NCBI GenBank assembly: GCA_034406715.1
Contig: CP137872.1
Span: 1,054,001-1,118,000 of the forward strand
Length of the DNA stretch: 64,000 nucleotides
Direction of reading: 5' to 3'
From: Rhodotorula mucilaginosa
Taxonomy: Eukaryota > Basidiomycota > Microbotryomycetes > Sporidiobolales > Sporidiobolaceae
Both the position numbers and the translations under genes were made by a program. Each line of letters opens with the position of its first letter. The stretch's first letter is position 1. The notes under the pieces are model-generated. The model did not search any database. It was not told the DNA's origin and saw nothing but the letters and a program-made list of their open reading frames with translations. This document shows positions 12,550 to 22,810 of the stretch, piece after piece.

Positions 12550-14794
12550 TCAAGCGAAAGAAGGATGAGAAGCGACGACAGGAGACGGGAATGCTGAAGC
12601 CGTCGGAGTTGGCGCAGAGGTCGTGATCACAGGAGGTTGATGGATGACAGCCGGTTCATCGTCGCCATCGTCGTTCGCGAGACTGAAACTGAGCCCCGAT
12701 ATGATCGAGTCGAGCGTAGGCAACGGCGGCAGGGTCGGAGCCAGAGTCGCCGGATCGGATGACGGGGACGAGTCCTCCTCGGACTCGACGAGGTCGGTGA
12801 TGTCGGCGGCTTCGGCGGCTTCGGCGGCTTCGGCGGCGGTAACAGCATCACCAGCCTCGTCGGCGTCGAGGTCGGCACCGTCGTCCACTGGAAGGTCCAG
12901 CTCGGGTAACTGGACCGTGCGAGCTAGAGGACTCCCGCCTGCGCTCATCCGGCTCGCCTCGCTGCCGCTCCTCCCTCGACCGGCGCGCATAGGAACAGGC
13001 GCAATCAGGCCCTGCTGGCGATCCGGCCCCTCGTCAGAAGTGGACGCCGCCACCGGCTCGCCCTCTCGCTCTTGCTGCTGGGGGTGGTTCGAGAGCGCAA
13101 TGTTGAGCGCTGGAGGGGGAGAGGCACCGGCCCCGTAGCCGTACGCGCCGATCGCTTGTCGGGACGAGATGAAGGCGACTTGCTCGGGAGTCGGACCAGT
13201 CTTTGGGAACACGAAAGAAGAGTGAACTGCGTACGAAAATGATCACACCACAGTCAGAGGCGCTGTCAATATTGGAAGTCTCGAAGCAGCCCCGACGAAA
13301 CGGTGACGGAGGATGTACGCACCAAAGCTGTTGGCAAGTGGCGCCGAAATGCTGCGACCGCCAACGCTGACTTGGCTGCCGCTGGCTCTCGTCCCGAGCG
13401 AGCCATACGGACTGGCACCGCTTCCCCAACTGGCAGGCTCGAACCCGTTCGGCGGCGCGAGGCTCGCACTCGACGTGCCAGCCGAGCTCGACATCAATTT
13501 CTGCAGCGTCGACGCTCGAGGTCGACCACCGCCGCCGCCACCACCGCCACCAAACGAGCCGGTCGAAGCGGACGTCGGCAGGAGCGGCGGCCTTGTTGCC
13601 ACTGAGGAAGCGTCTGAGTTCTGGAAGACGGGGGAAGAGCGGCTGGACCGATGGGTGAAGTAGCTCGGACGGAAGGAGAAGCCGCGGATGGAAGAAGGGC
13701 CGGACGCCTCGGCGATCGGGGAAGGCGGCGAGGGTGGTCGCGGTGGGAGTTCGATCAGTCCGCTTCGAGACGCGAACGGGGAGCTCGAGCCGTGCAAGTA
13801 CGGTGAATTGGAGGAGGTGTTCGACGTGATGACCGATGGAGACAGTGATGACCGCGTCGTTTGTTGCGTCAGGCGGGGTCCGAGCGGCTCGGACGCAGCT
13901 CGCGGTCGACCGCGCAAAGTGGGACGACCTGGGCCGTCGCCTCCTGTACCAATCAAGTTTGTCACTGAGCGCCTCCGGTTGGCCGAGTCCGTCAAGGTCG
14001 TATCGAAACTCAGGCGAGGCGGCATCGCGAAAAAGGCGTCCGAGTCCTCGTCTTCCCCTGCCTCTGGACCGTGGAAGATTCCACCTCCCGCATCGTCCGC
14101 ATCACTCTGCTCGCCCTCTATCTCTTCCTGCCCGTCTCCATCGTCGTCGTCGTCGTCGTCGTCGTCGTCATCGTCATCTTCATCCTCCTCGTAAGTTCCG
14201 TGTGCCGGGAAGACGTCGTCGTGGCTCTTGAAGAGCGACATCTCGTTGTCTGTAGGCTGTTCAGAGCTGTCCTCCCTGCGTGTCAGGGAATTCTACTACT
14301 TCGAGACCCATCCGAAACGGTAAAGAGACGAAGATGGCTCACTAGATGGGTAGTCCGACCGGGCTCTGCGTCCGCCTCCGGCGCCTCCTCCGCTGACTCC
14401 TGTCCGGTCTCGGCTGCGTGATCGGTCTATCCGCGATCGTGACTCCACTCGGCGGGTGATGTGACCGCAGCGGCGTAACGGGTCGAGATGCCGAAGGCGA
14501 ATTGCCGTTCGAACCTCGCGCGGTCGAGTCATCTCCTCTCCTTCTTCTTGAAGAGCGGAACGAAGAAGCCGGAGAGGCACCGCGGGGACTCGGTGGAGCA
14601 GACGACGAAGGCGAATCGGGAAAGGACGAGAAGTACTGTGTGCGTGCGTTGGGAGCGCGGCGTTGGTCAGCGGGTTTGCGCAGTCGTCTCGGAGTTGTAC
14701 CACGGCGCACCTTTTGGAAGAATCCGCGCAGACCTCGCTTGACTCTGCGGTTCTGTCCTGCTGTGTCTGGAGCAGAAGGGACGACGAGCGACAT
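12550..14794 (-). CDS. Ser/Pro-rich, Asp-run-containing fungal protein of unknown function
   Basis: Four exons are supported. The first reads MSLVVPSAPDTAGQNRRVKR and continues GLRGFFQK. A 76-nt intron leads to an exon starting YFSSFPDSPSSSAPPSPRG. Its last split codon joins, at an acceptor near 14,265, to YSEQPTDNEMSLFKSHDDVF. The last intron (about 13,240-13,320) leads to VHSSFVFPKTGPTPEQVAFI. The long third exon holds an acidic tract with 13 consecutive Asp, encoded by a (GTC)n run near 14,147-14,180 on the + strand. It also has many SPxx and RRRSVTN-type sites that could be kinase targets. Glycine runs and a final Ala/Glu-rich acidic tail follow. The SLFKSHDDVFPAHG and GPTPEQVAFISSR blocks look conserved, but I cannot name a family. 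It is probably disordered, and no membrane segment or signal peptide is seen. Confidence 0.7.
14147..14180. repeat. (GTC)n trinucleotide run
   Basis: A microsatellite coding the 13-residue Asp tract of the Ser/Pro-rich protein. It is likely to vary in length between strains. Confidence 0.85.
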
Positions 14795-15786
14795 CGAGCC
14801 TCGTTCGTCTCCAGGAACAATCGGCGTCCGGCACCGTCGGAGATGGAGATCAAGCTGGAGTGAGGTCGCTGTAGTCGCTACGATGGTCGTCCGGGCCGCG
14901 TCTGCGGTGATGCTCCGTGCTCTGTAATTGGGCGGCGCAGTCTACACGGGTGTGGAGCAGCAGAGGCTGCGCAACGTCCAGCTGGCGGTTGGTTCGTTGC
15001 GGGGGTGGCGATGCGCGTGTCAACCGTCCGCCCGGGCGTGAGTGCTGGGTATAGCCCAGCTAGGGATGCAGGTGAGCAACCCTTTCCGAGCCTGAGCAGT
15101 GAGTACTTACTACTATCGGAGGACTCTGATAGACAAGAGAGAAGCTGCGCCAAAGTGGGGGAGGAACTCATGCCGAGCCAAGACCGGATCAACTCAAAAC
15201 TTCTTTTGGACGATCAGGAGCCGCACACCTCTCCGGTACAGTACACAGTCGAACAGCGCAAGACCGTCGGAGGAAGCATGAGCAAGCACCATCCTCGCGG
15301 CGAGACAGAAAGTCGCCACGAAACAGAAACTCCGGAAGACCAGCTACGTGAAGCGCGGCAAAGACACACACATACGCCCCTCGATACACGCATTCGACTC
15401 TTTTCAAGACCCATACACTCTTCTTCTTTCTCCTCCTTTTCCGACAAAGCACCACACCGCCTCTTTCCCTCCAGCAAAATCCCGTTCCGATCTTCCTTCT
15501 CTTGCCCAGGTACGACGTTGGGTTGCCGAGTCGACCGCCTCTGCCTGCGAGTACGCTGCTGCGCTAGCGAGCGCACCCGGAGACGAGACAACCCTGTGCC
15601 GAGCGAGCGAAACGAGCGACACGGAGTGCAAGAGAACGTCTTTGGCGGTAGGGGGCATTGCAAGAGTCGGCTCGACGAGAACAGAGAGAGAGGAGAGGTA
15701 GTAATGCGTCGGGTGAAAAGAGAAAAAGTGGGGGGGAGGGAGAGAGGGGACGAATAGAGCGAGCGGGACCGGAAGGCCGAGTCGCT
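14795..15786. other. Intergenic, about 1 kb
   Basis: This lies between the start of the Ser/Pro-rich gene and the RPS17 stop. A 250-codon open frame at 15005-15757 (+) is basic and featureless with scattered Arg and Ser, and I do not accept it as a gene. The right part (15,400-15,760) should contain the RPS17 3' UTR and terminator. Confidence 0.45.
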
Positions 15787-16822
15787 TTAGTCGTTGCGGC
15801 GACCGAGGCCGACAACGTTGCGGCGACCGGGGCGCTCGAACGTGGTCTGCGGGGCGACGACGTTGACGGCGAGGTTGTCAAAGCCGAGCTGCTTGAGCAG
15901 GTCCTTGGTCTCGGGGTCGACGTCGATGGGGACGCCCTGGGTGTCGAGCGCCGAGACTTCGGGGACAAAGTTGTCCTTGCGCTCGCGCTCCTCCTCCTGG
16001 AGCTTGAACGAGATGCCGCGGACCGGACCGCGCTGGATGCGCTTCATCAGGTGCGTCGTGAAGCCGGCAATCTTGTTGCGCAGGCGCTTGGACGGGATGA
16101 TGGCAACCTCGTCGCAGATCTTCTTGTTGACGTGGCTGTTCAGGGGTGCGGGCAGGGGGCGGTCAGTTTTGGGCTGTCCTTTTGCGCCGTGCCGTCATCG
16201 GGAGCAGGTGCGGGTGCGAGACTCACAAGTCAAGGGTCAAACGAGGGTAGTACTTCTCGATGACGACGCGCGAAGCGCGCTTGACGGTCTTGGTACGGAC
16301 GCGGCCCCTGCGAGACGTGCGCAACTCGGGTCAGTCACAGGTTCGCCCCCTCTAGATGCGTGTATGATGCGAGGCGTCGCGTTGGTAGCCATCGGTGCCA
16401 TCCTGCGTGCCTCCCGAATTCTCCCTCCACCCGGCGACGTTGTCTGGCCGCCTGCCTGCGTCCGGGGCTGTCCTTCGCCCTGTAGTCCTCTGCCACGCGT
16501 CTCCGGATTCCGACGCGGCGAGAGCGTCCACTGCCGAGTAACGGGGGCCCTCGCCAGATTCAGGGTGCCTGGCCCCGTCGTGACCGTCTCTCGTTGACGC
16601 CTGGCTCGTTTCGCACGGCCGTCGAGCACGATTTCGACAGAGCGTCGATTGGTCGACCTGAGCCTCCAGTGCGCGTCTAATGGGCAAGAAGGGGCGCTCG
16701 AGACGGCCGCGAGTCGGGTGGGCGTGCTCCTTCCGTGCTCGCTCTCTGCTCGAGCTGGCGGCGGCTGGACGCGGCGGACGGGGTGGGAGTCGGCGTAGCT
16801 AGCTGGGCTGGTGAGCTTACAT
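15787..16822 (-). CDS. RPS17: 40S ribosomal protein S17 (eS17)
   Basis: Small-subunit ribosomal protein of 143 residues in three exons: 16822-16821, 16307-16227 and 16135-15787. Exon 2 reads [20 protein letters not shown] and ends in TLD. Exon 3 continues [40 protein letters not shown] and [16 protein letters not shown], which match eS17 closely. The only ATG that fits is at 16822-16820. The splice donor cuts after its second base (AT|GTAAGC), and exon 2 begins with G followed by GGC CGC, so the initiation codon itself is divided by a 513-nt intron. The C-terminus ([19 protein letters not shown]) is a little longer than in yeast. It is head-to-head with RPS22. Confidence 0.96.
16308..16820 (-). 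other. RPS17: Long first intron of RPS17
   Basis: 513 nt, with a GTAAGC donor next to the A-T of the start codon and a CTCGCAG acceptor. It is five to eight times the usual intron length in this window, as often seen for first introns of ribosomal protein genes in fungi. I see no convincing gene or snoRNA box pair inside it by eye. Confidence 0.85.
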
Positions 16823-17241
16823 GATTGAAGATCTGGCGGACGAGGCTGGGTGCGCAAGTTCACGAGGAGCACGAAAAGGCCGGCGAGCGCGAGGCGAGAG
16901 GCGGCGGCTTCGAGTCGAGCTCGACGCGCACGCGCTCAGCGACGACACCGCCCAGCAAGGCCGCGCTCCCCTTGTGCTCTCCGTGTCAGTCCAATCCTCA
17001 GACTCGCCCACGCTTAGCGCCAACCCCCTTTCGACAAGCTCTCTGCACACCGCACACCTTTGTCCGGTACGCACGAGAGCCTCGGCACACACTCGCTCGC
17101 TCGCTTCTCGCGGCCCGCACTCTCCGAGACGTTGATCTCTCGTGAGAACGGGTCCCGCCTCGCTATGGTATTCTGACTCTTTCTCTCTTCTTGCTTTGGG
17201 GACACACTCGATGTCATGATGCACCTTCCGACCGTGTAGCC
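16823..17241. promoter_or_regulatory. Shared bidirectional promoter of RPS17 and RPS22
   Basis: The 419 bp between the RPS17 and RPS22 initiation codons must carry the start sites and 5' UTRs of two ribosomal protein genes needed in equal amounts. The stretch is rich in CTCGC/GCGAG and CACACTCGCTCGCT-like words (about 17,085-17,110). I cannot assign a particular factor site. Confidence 0.7.
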
Positions 17242-17914
17242 ATGCGTGTCTCCGTTCTCGTGAGTTCACGCCCCCCCCCCTCCCTGGTCTGCTGGTGCGA
17301 GAGAAAGCTGACCCCGTCACCTCCCTTGAAAAGGCCGACTGCCTCAACAACATTGTCAACGCTGAGAAGCGTGGCAAGCGCCAGGTGCTCATCCGCCCGA
17401 GCTCCAAGGTCATCATCCGCTACCTCACCGTCATGCAGAAGCACGGTCAGTCCGCCCTCATTTGCGTGAAGTGGTCGGGTGTGGGACGCTGACGAGGTCT
17501 GGACCGCACAGGCTACATCGAGGAGTTCGAGGAGGTTGACGACCACCGCTCGGGCAAGATCGTTGTCCAGCTCAACGGTCGCATCAACAAGTGCGGTGTC
17601 ATCTCGTGAGTACTACGACCTTCCCCTCGAGTTGCTGGATCCGGAACAGGGCTGATCCGACGCCCGCGCGCTCCAGGCCCCGCTTCAACATCCGTCTTCC
17701 GGACATCGAGAAGTGGGTCGCCCTCCTCCTCCCGTCGCGTTCGTTCGGCTTCATCATCCTTGTGAGTTCTTTTCTCCCGCTAGCCATCCTCCATGCGGGC
17801 AGATTCTTAATGATCTCTTCTCGCGTTGGACAGACGACCTCGGCCGGTATCATGGACCACGAGGAGGCCCGTCGCAAGCACGTTGCCGGCAAGGTTCTCG
17901 GCTTCGTCTACTAA
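17242..17914 (+). CDS. RPS22: 40S ribosomal protein S22 / S15a (uS8)
   Basis: Five exons (17242-17259, 17334-17445, 17512-17605, 17677-17761, 17834-17914) give 129 residues, the expected length for uS8. It starts [20 protein letters not shown] and continues [80 protein letters not shown] and [18 protein letters not shown]. The [14 protein letters not shown] block is diagnostic. The first exon is only six codons. The family often has MV before R; here the ATG directly precedes the Arg codon. Confidence 0.97.
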
Positions 17915-18292
17915 ACGGCCCGCTCTCTCTTGGGGCGTATCTCGTTCGCTGTGCGGCGGGCGGGACACGGATCAAAAAGGGGTGTCGTGCAGACCTGCCG
18001 AAGGGGCCGTTGGAAGGAGACAAAGGGGCTTTGTCCACTCTCCCGCTTCCGAGCAGGTTGCGGGGGAAAGGGGTCTTTTCTCTCTGCTGCAGAACTACTC
18101 TTCTTGCAACAGAGCGAATCGCTGCCTTCCTTCATTTGCTGCATCCTTCTCGTTGTTTAAAGCGCCTTCGGCGAGAGAGAAACAAGCCCTTGCGGTCCGG
18201 CGGACGACAGAGACGAAAGTACGGTTCTCGCTCACCCCTCTCCAGCACATCTCCGAAATCAGCTGAGAAGCTAGACATATCCGTTGGAGCTA
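17915..18292. other. Intergenic between RPS22 and ELP6
   Basis: 378 bp of RPS22 3' UTR and ELP6 upstream sequence. Short open frames here have no recognisable content. Confidence 0.5.
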
Positions 18293-19597
18293 ATGGCAAT
18301 CTCCGACTCGCTGCTATCGTTCGTCAACGCGGATCCGTCGTCGTCGTCGTCTCTCGCAAGCGATGATGCCGCACACGCAAGGAGGACAATTCCGACGACG
18401 ACGACGCAGCTACCGCCCGGAGCGAGCATCCTCTTGACCGACTCGCTGGCCGTGTCTGCCCAACCCTGGCTCGTCCACTTTGTCTCGCGAGCGTTGCGAC
18501 CACCTCCTCCTTCACTTCATCAGCAACAACAACAACCCGGAGGACCCGCTCGCGTCACCCGTCCTCAGGCTGCTCGAGACGCCGGAGCAGGGGGCTCGGG
18601 AGGAAAGAGAAAGGTGATCGTGCTGGGAGTTAGGGAGAGGGAAGAATGGTGGACTGGCGTGCTGAAGAAGTCGGTGCGTTTTTTTTTAACTTTCATGACC
18701 TGTTTTGCCTCTTCTGGCGCTCGTCCGGTTCCTGTCCCGATCGTATACATGAAATGAGCTGAGCTAAAGAGTCCCCCTCTCCCCACGCTGTTCACAGGGC
18801 ATCCAACTCGCGACCGAGAAGACGTCGAACCATTTCAACTACTTCTCGCTCTCCGACGATCCGGCAACCCCGCTCGTCGAATCATTCGCCCGCATTCGGG
18901 AGACCATCTCCTCGTCGACCACGGCTGCTGTTACCGTCGACCCTGACAGCGACAATGCGGAGGTCGGCCCGCTCGTCGTGCTGGACGATGTGAGCGCGCT
19001 TGGATGGATGGGTCACGACCTGAGGGACGTGCTCCGTTTCTGGAACGGGCTGCGGAGCTTACTCGAGCCGGTGAGGCATACCTTCTCCCCGATCGAAGGA
19101 CTTCGTCTCCTCTCTCCGGCTGGACTCGGCTGCTTACTTTCATTTCCCTTCCGGTACGGGCTAGTCTCGAGCGACCCTCGTCACGCTACAGCATTACGCG
19201 CCTGCCCCGGCCTCTGGAATTGAGGAAGATCCGGTCGATACCTATCTTTTCCGAGCGTTGTTACAAAGGTCCGATCTCTGGCTGCAGGTGGAACCGCTCG
19301 GAGGAGCCAGCTCGACTTCAGGCGAGGTGCGTTTCTTCTTTCTCGGTACCAAAGCGCCGGTCGACTCCGTCCCTCTGCTGATTGTTCGACAACAAATGCC
19401 AACAGATCTCGGTCCACCTCGCGCCGGCGTATCTTCCCATTCCTCCCTTTGCGATTGACCCCTCGTGCGGAGCCCTGAACGCCTCGGGTCCGCTCGCGCG
19501 ACCTTTCTGGGTTGATGAAGGAGCCGGAGGAGTCGAGATTGGCGTCAAGGGTCGAGAGAGGATTGGAGGAGGAGGTGGCGCGAGCAAGTGGGCATAA
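18293..19597 (+). CDS. ELP6: Elongator complex protein 6 (ELP6)-like
   Basis: RecA-fold subunit of the Elp4-5-6 hexamer of Elongator, which modifies wobble uridines of tRNAs. The frame starts MAISDSLLSFVNADPSSSSS and reaches the strand GASILLTDSLAVSAQPWLVH. The next strand is KVIVLGVREREEWW. It then continues GIQLATEKTSNHFNYFSLSD, the Walker-B-like strand GPLVVLDDVSALGWMGHDLR, ATLVTLQHYAPAP, LLQRSDLWLQVEPLGG, SGEISVHLAP and a final ARPFWVDEGAGGVEIGVKG. Four introns are visible, including acceptors at about 19,166 and 19,405. As expected for Elp6 there is no intact P-loop. The order of blocks is what identifies it, because sequence conservation in this family is low. The 3' end is not fully certain: exon-like segments lie downstream. 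Confidence 0.75.
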
Positions 19598-19669
19598 TTG
19601 AGAAGGGGGTTGTGGGGATTGGTTTTGGAGTCGAGAGGTGCGAAAGTCGCAGTCGTCGCTCGACGGTAG

Positions 19670-20019
19670 GCGACACAAGGGCAACCACAACCACTGAGGC
19701 TTCTGCTGGTGTTTGGACCCCGCGCGAAGGGGCCTGAAGACGTCGACAAGGAATCCGAATCTCGGAGCGATTCACTCGCCGCTTTGCAGGCGACCGCTGT
19801 TCTCTCCAGGTACGCTCGGTCGAGTTTCGTGAGGTCGCGCGATCATCTGTTGACAATTTTATTGTCCCTCGCAGGCTAGAGGCGGAGGTTCCGAGGCCGA
19901 GCGAAGCCCGCCCGAACGCTCGTTGGGAGGTTGGCATCGAGCCGCTCGGAGGTTACCCACCACGCACGCCACGATCCTCGGACAAGCCGCGGAAGCCTCG
20001 GGGAGAGGTACCACAGTGA
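19670..20019 (+). other. Two exon-like coding segments of unknown parentage
   Basis: Segments 19670-19809 and 19875-20019 read cleanly across a well-formed intron (GTACGC donor, CCTCGCAG acceptor). They give LLVFGPRAKGPEDVDKESES, then SLAALQATAVLSRLEAEVPR and ARWEVGIEPLGGYPPRTPRS, ending at TGA. I cannot attach them in frame to the last ELP6 exon, and there is no good ATG just upstream. They may be an alternative ELP6 3' end, a small separate gene, or chance. No family is recognised. Confidence 0.35.
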
Positions 20020-20202
20020 TTATTGTAGTGCGCGAGCTTTTGCTTTCAGCGCTCGAAGTCGTTCTTGCGTGCGCAACATTATTCGAATCCCCGAAATGCG
20101 AAATCCCGCGAGCCCAGCCCTTCTTGCTCTCCTTCCTCTCACTTCCCGCACACGTTACCCCCGCTTCGGACTCACTGAGGTGATCCGAGACCAGAGTACG
20201 CT

Positions 20203-22437
20203 ATGCTGACGCTCGATACGCTGCCTCTGCCCGTGTGAGTCCCGTTTTCCGAGTGCCCGCCGCCGTTCTTTCGCAGCCCGTCAAAGTGCGTGACTCGTAA
20301 CCTCAGCTCGGTCTACCCCCCACGCAGACTGCTCGAAATCATCAAGTACTTCCCCGTCGCGTATATCGCGGGTGAGGATACCATTGTCCATTGGCCCTCT
20401 GGTCCGGCCGAGTTGTGCAAGGCAAACGCACCCGAAACGATCGCCTTGGCCGGGTGCAACCGCGCCTTGCGCCGCTTGCTCTTGCCAGTCATGTTCCATG
20501 ACTGCCACTTTGGTAAGGCGAACCCGACGGAGAAGTACGCCAAGCGGCTGGACGAGTTGTCGCGCGGGAGTGGCGAATTGCTGGCCTGCATTCGGTGAGT
20601 TTGTCTGCCTCGTCTCGGCGGGCTATTGCGCGCTGGCGCAGCGCAGGGGCTCATCTGACTCGCTCGGCCTCCTCGATAGCAATTTGACGGTCATGGCCTT
20701 CACGTCGAACGGCATCAAGGCCGCGAACGCTTGCATTGGTGTGCGTCCCGCCTCGTTTCGCTGACGGCGCCAAGTGAAAAGGCTCGGAAATGCTGACCCG
20801 CTCCTCCGTTTCCAACCGCGCTCACAGCAAATGACGAACCTCGAGACGATTGGGTGGTACGCGAGTCACCCGGTTCCGCCATTGTTCGTGCAGACTCTCT
20901 GCAAGATTCCGAGCTTCAAGAGTCTTGTCCTCCGCGAATTCGGCGTCGAATCGCTCCCGCACATCCTGCCTCTCGCCGACCAGCTCACCAAAATCTCGAT
21001 CAACTCGGAACGTCAAGCTCCGGCTCCGAAGAGCGCGAGGGAGCTCGCTCCCGTCCTCGTCGGCGCTTCTCGCCGCTCGCGCCTGCCGTGGGACGAGCGC
21101 AACGTCGCGACCGTCGAGGAGCAGCGCGAAGCCTTGTTGCGCGACTTGCCTCCTTTCCTCGCCCGTGCCTGCAAGCACGTCGAAGAACTCGCGATCTCGG
21201 GACGCGGTCTCTGCGACAAAGGCGAGCCGTACCAGTGGCTCGAAAAGCTTTTCGATGCCATGGTAGACGACAACCGCCAGTATCCGAATTTTCCTCGGCT
21301 CGAAAGGCTGTGGCTGCGGCACTGCAACTCGAAGACGTTGGCTCTGAAGCACCTTCTCAGTACGACGGGTGTGCACTTGCGCACGCTGGAGGTTACTGCG
21401 CAGGATACGGCCGAGCTTCCGCCTCCGCCTTCGGCACTCCGTTCACTCAAAGAACTGTGGGTGTTCCGTTTACGTGAGGATAGGACACGCCCATGGTCTC
21501 TTGACAGTGGATTCTCCAGGTGCTACTTCATGCTGGACCACGTCCGCTGTGTCGACTTCGTCAACGCCGTAACGCAACACTCGCCACTCGACATGTGCGT
21601 GGATCAGAGATATGTGCGCGAAGGGCTGTTCTGACGATATCCGTGTGCAGTCTCTACCTAAACGGTATCCGCCACATCGACATTCTGCCGGTCTTCGGGT
21701 CAAGCTTCCGCTGCGGCGAAACGCTCCGCCAGCTGCGTATTCAGACCGGCGCGAATGGCAGCTTCTTCACCCTTCCGCGCGTGCGGACTATCGTTGCGAG
21801 CTGCCCGAATCTCGTGGCGCTCGAGATCAAGGGCAACTGGGGGCTCGAGGCGGTGCGTTTACGATCGGGCTCTTTCCGATCTGGATGTACCGGCGGCCTT
21901 CTGATTATTCCAGATTCATACAGGTCGACCTTTTGCAAGAGATGGAGCCTCTGAAGCAACTGCGTCGTTTCGCGTTCGACCACCCGTGGGAGAGGCCGCG
22001 CAGCTCGTTGTACGTGGAAGCTGACGGCCGCACGATCCGCTCCGAGCGCAACGGCGACTTTCGCATCATTTCGGTCATGGGCACTTCGATCGCAGACGAA
22101 ATGGGCAAGAGGATCCGTGAGTCGATCATGGCGAGTTTACAACCGGATCGAGTTGCGTGGCTGATAGTCTGGACAATGTCCGTGCGCAGAATGGGATATC
22201 GACGCTGCCCGGCCCAGGTACCGCGAGCGCTTCGGAGCCTTTGCGAAGCGCATGCCGGTCTTGGAGCGTATCCGCTGGTCGTGCACCGAGGCCGTCGACT
22301 GGACGTGGACTTTCGAACGCCGGGTTGGTCAAGCTGGACAGCCCACGATCGTCTGCCACGATGACGCGGACATCCCGTACGGCAAGACGATTGTCGGGCC
22401 CAAGATGGAGGGAGGAGGTATCTACCTGTTGCGCTAG
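20203..22437 (+). CDS. F-box-like / leucine-rich-repeat-type protein
   Basis: A multi-exon gene. Exon 1 (20203-20234) reads MLTLDTLPLPV and joins at 20328 to LLEIIKYFPVAYIAGEDTIV. This matches the LPxELLxxI pattern that opens fungal F-box-like domains binding Skp1. The remainder (MTNLETIGWYASHPVPPLFV, SFKSLVLREFGVESLPHILP, FLARACKHVEELAISGRG, FPRLERLWLRHCNSKTLALK, CPNLVALEIKGNWGLEAV, MPVLERIRWSCTEAVDWTWT) is a series of degenerate leucine-rich segments that would recruit substrates to an SCF ubiquitin ligase. The protein ends MEGGGIYLLR. Substrates are unknown. The exon borders around 21,480-21,650 and 22,110-22,190 are approximate. Confidence 0.7.
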
Positions 22438-22810
22438 GTCGGAGGACTGTACGAGCTTGTAGGATCACGGCGGTCTCGCTTGTTGCGCTTGATGCATGAA
22501 ACGCTTGATGCTTGGCTTGAGCTGTACTTCGTCGAGGCTATATCGACCGTATGTAAGACTGTCATCCGAAACGCGTGTTTTCGCAATAAGTATCAGGACC
22601 GAAGCGCAGCAACGTCGTCCAAGCGGGCCGGGAGAAGACGGGTGCAACGTGCAACGTGCAACTTCGGACTTTCACACTCTTCCCTTCCCGCCTCTTTCGC
22701 CCGCCGGTCAGGCCCAACGCCCTGTCGAGTCGGACTCTGCGTATACGCCTGAGCTGAGGCTTCCACGTGCTTCACGAGCAAGATCTGAGCTCTGAGCCGG
22801 TGGAGATTGA
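22438..22810. other. Intergenic between two F-box-like genes
   Basis: 373 bp with no gene seen. It must hold the terminator of one F-box-like gene and the promoter of the next. Confidence 0.5.

Noticed and set aside
15005-15757. 250-codon plus-strand open frame between the Ser/Pro-rich gene and RPS17
   Set aside because: Featureless basic sequence without conserved blocks or intron signals. It overlaps the expected RPS17 3' region.
16308-16820. snoRNA inside the long RPS17 intron
   Set aside because: Fungal ribosomal protein introns sometimes host snoRNAs, but I could not find a convincing C/D or H/ACA box pair by eye. A covariance search would decide.
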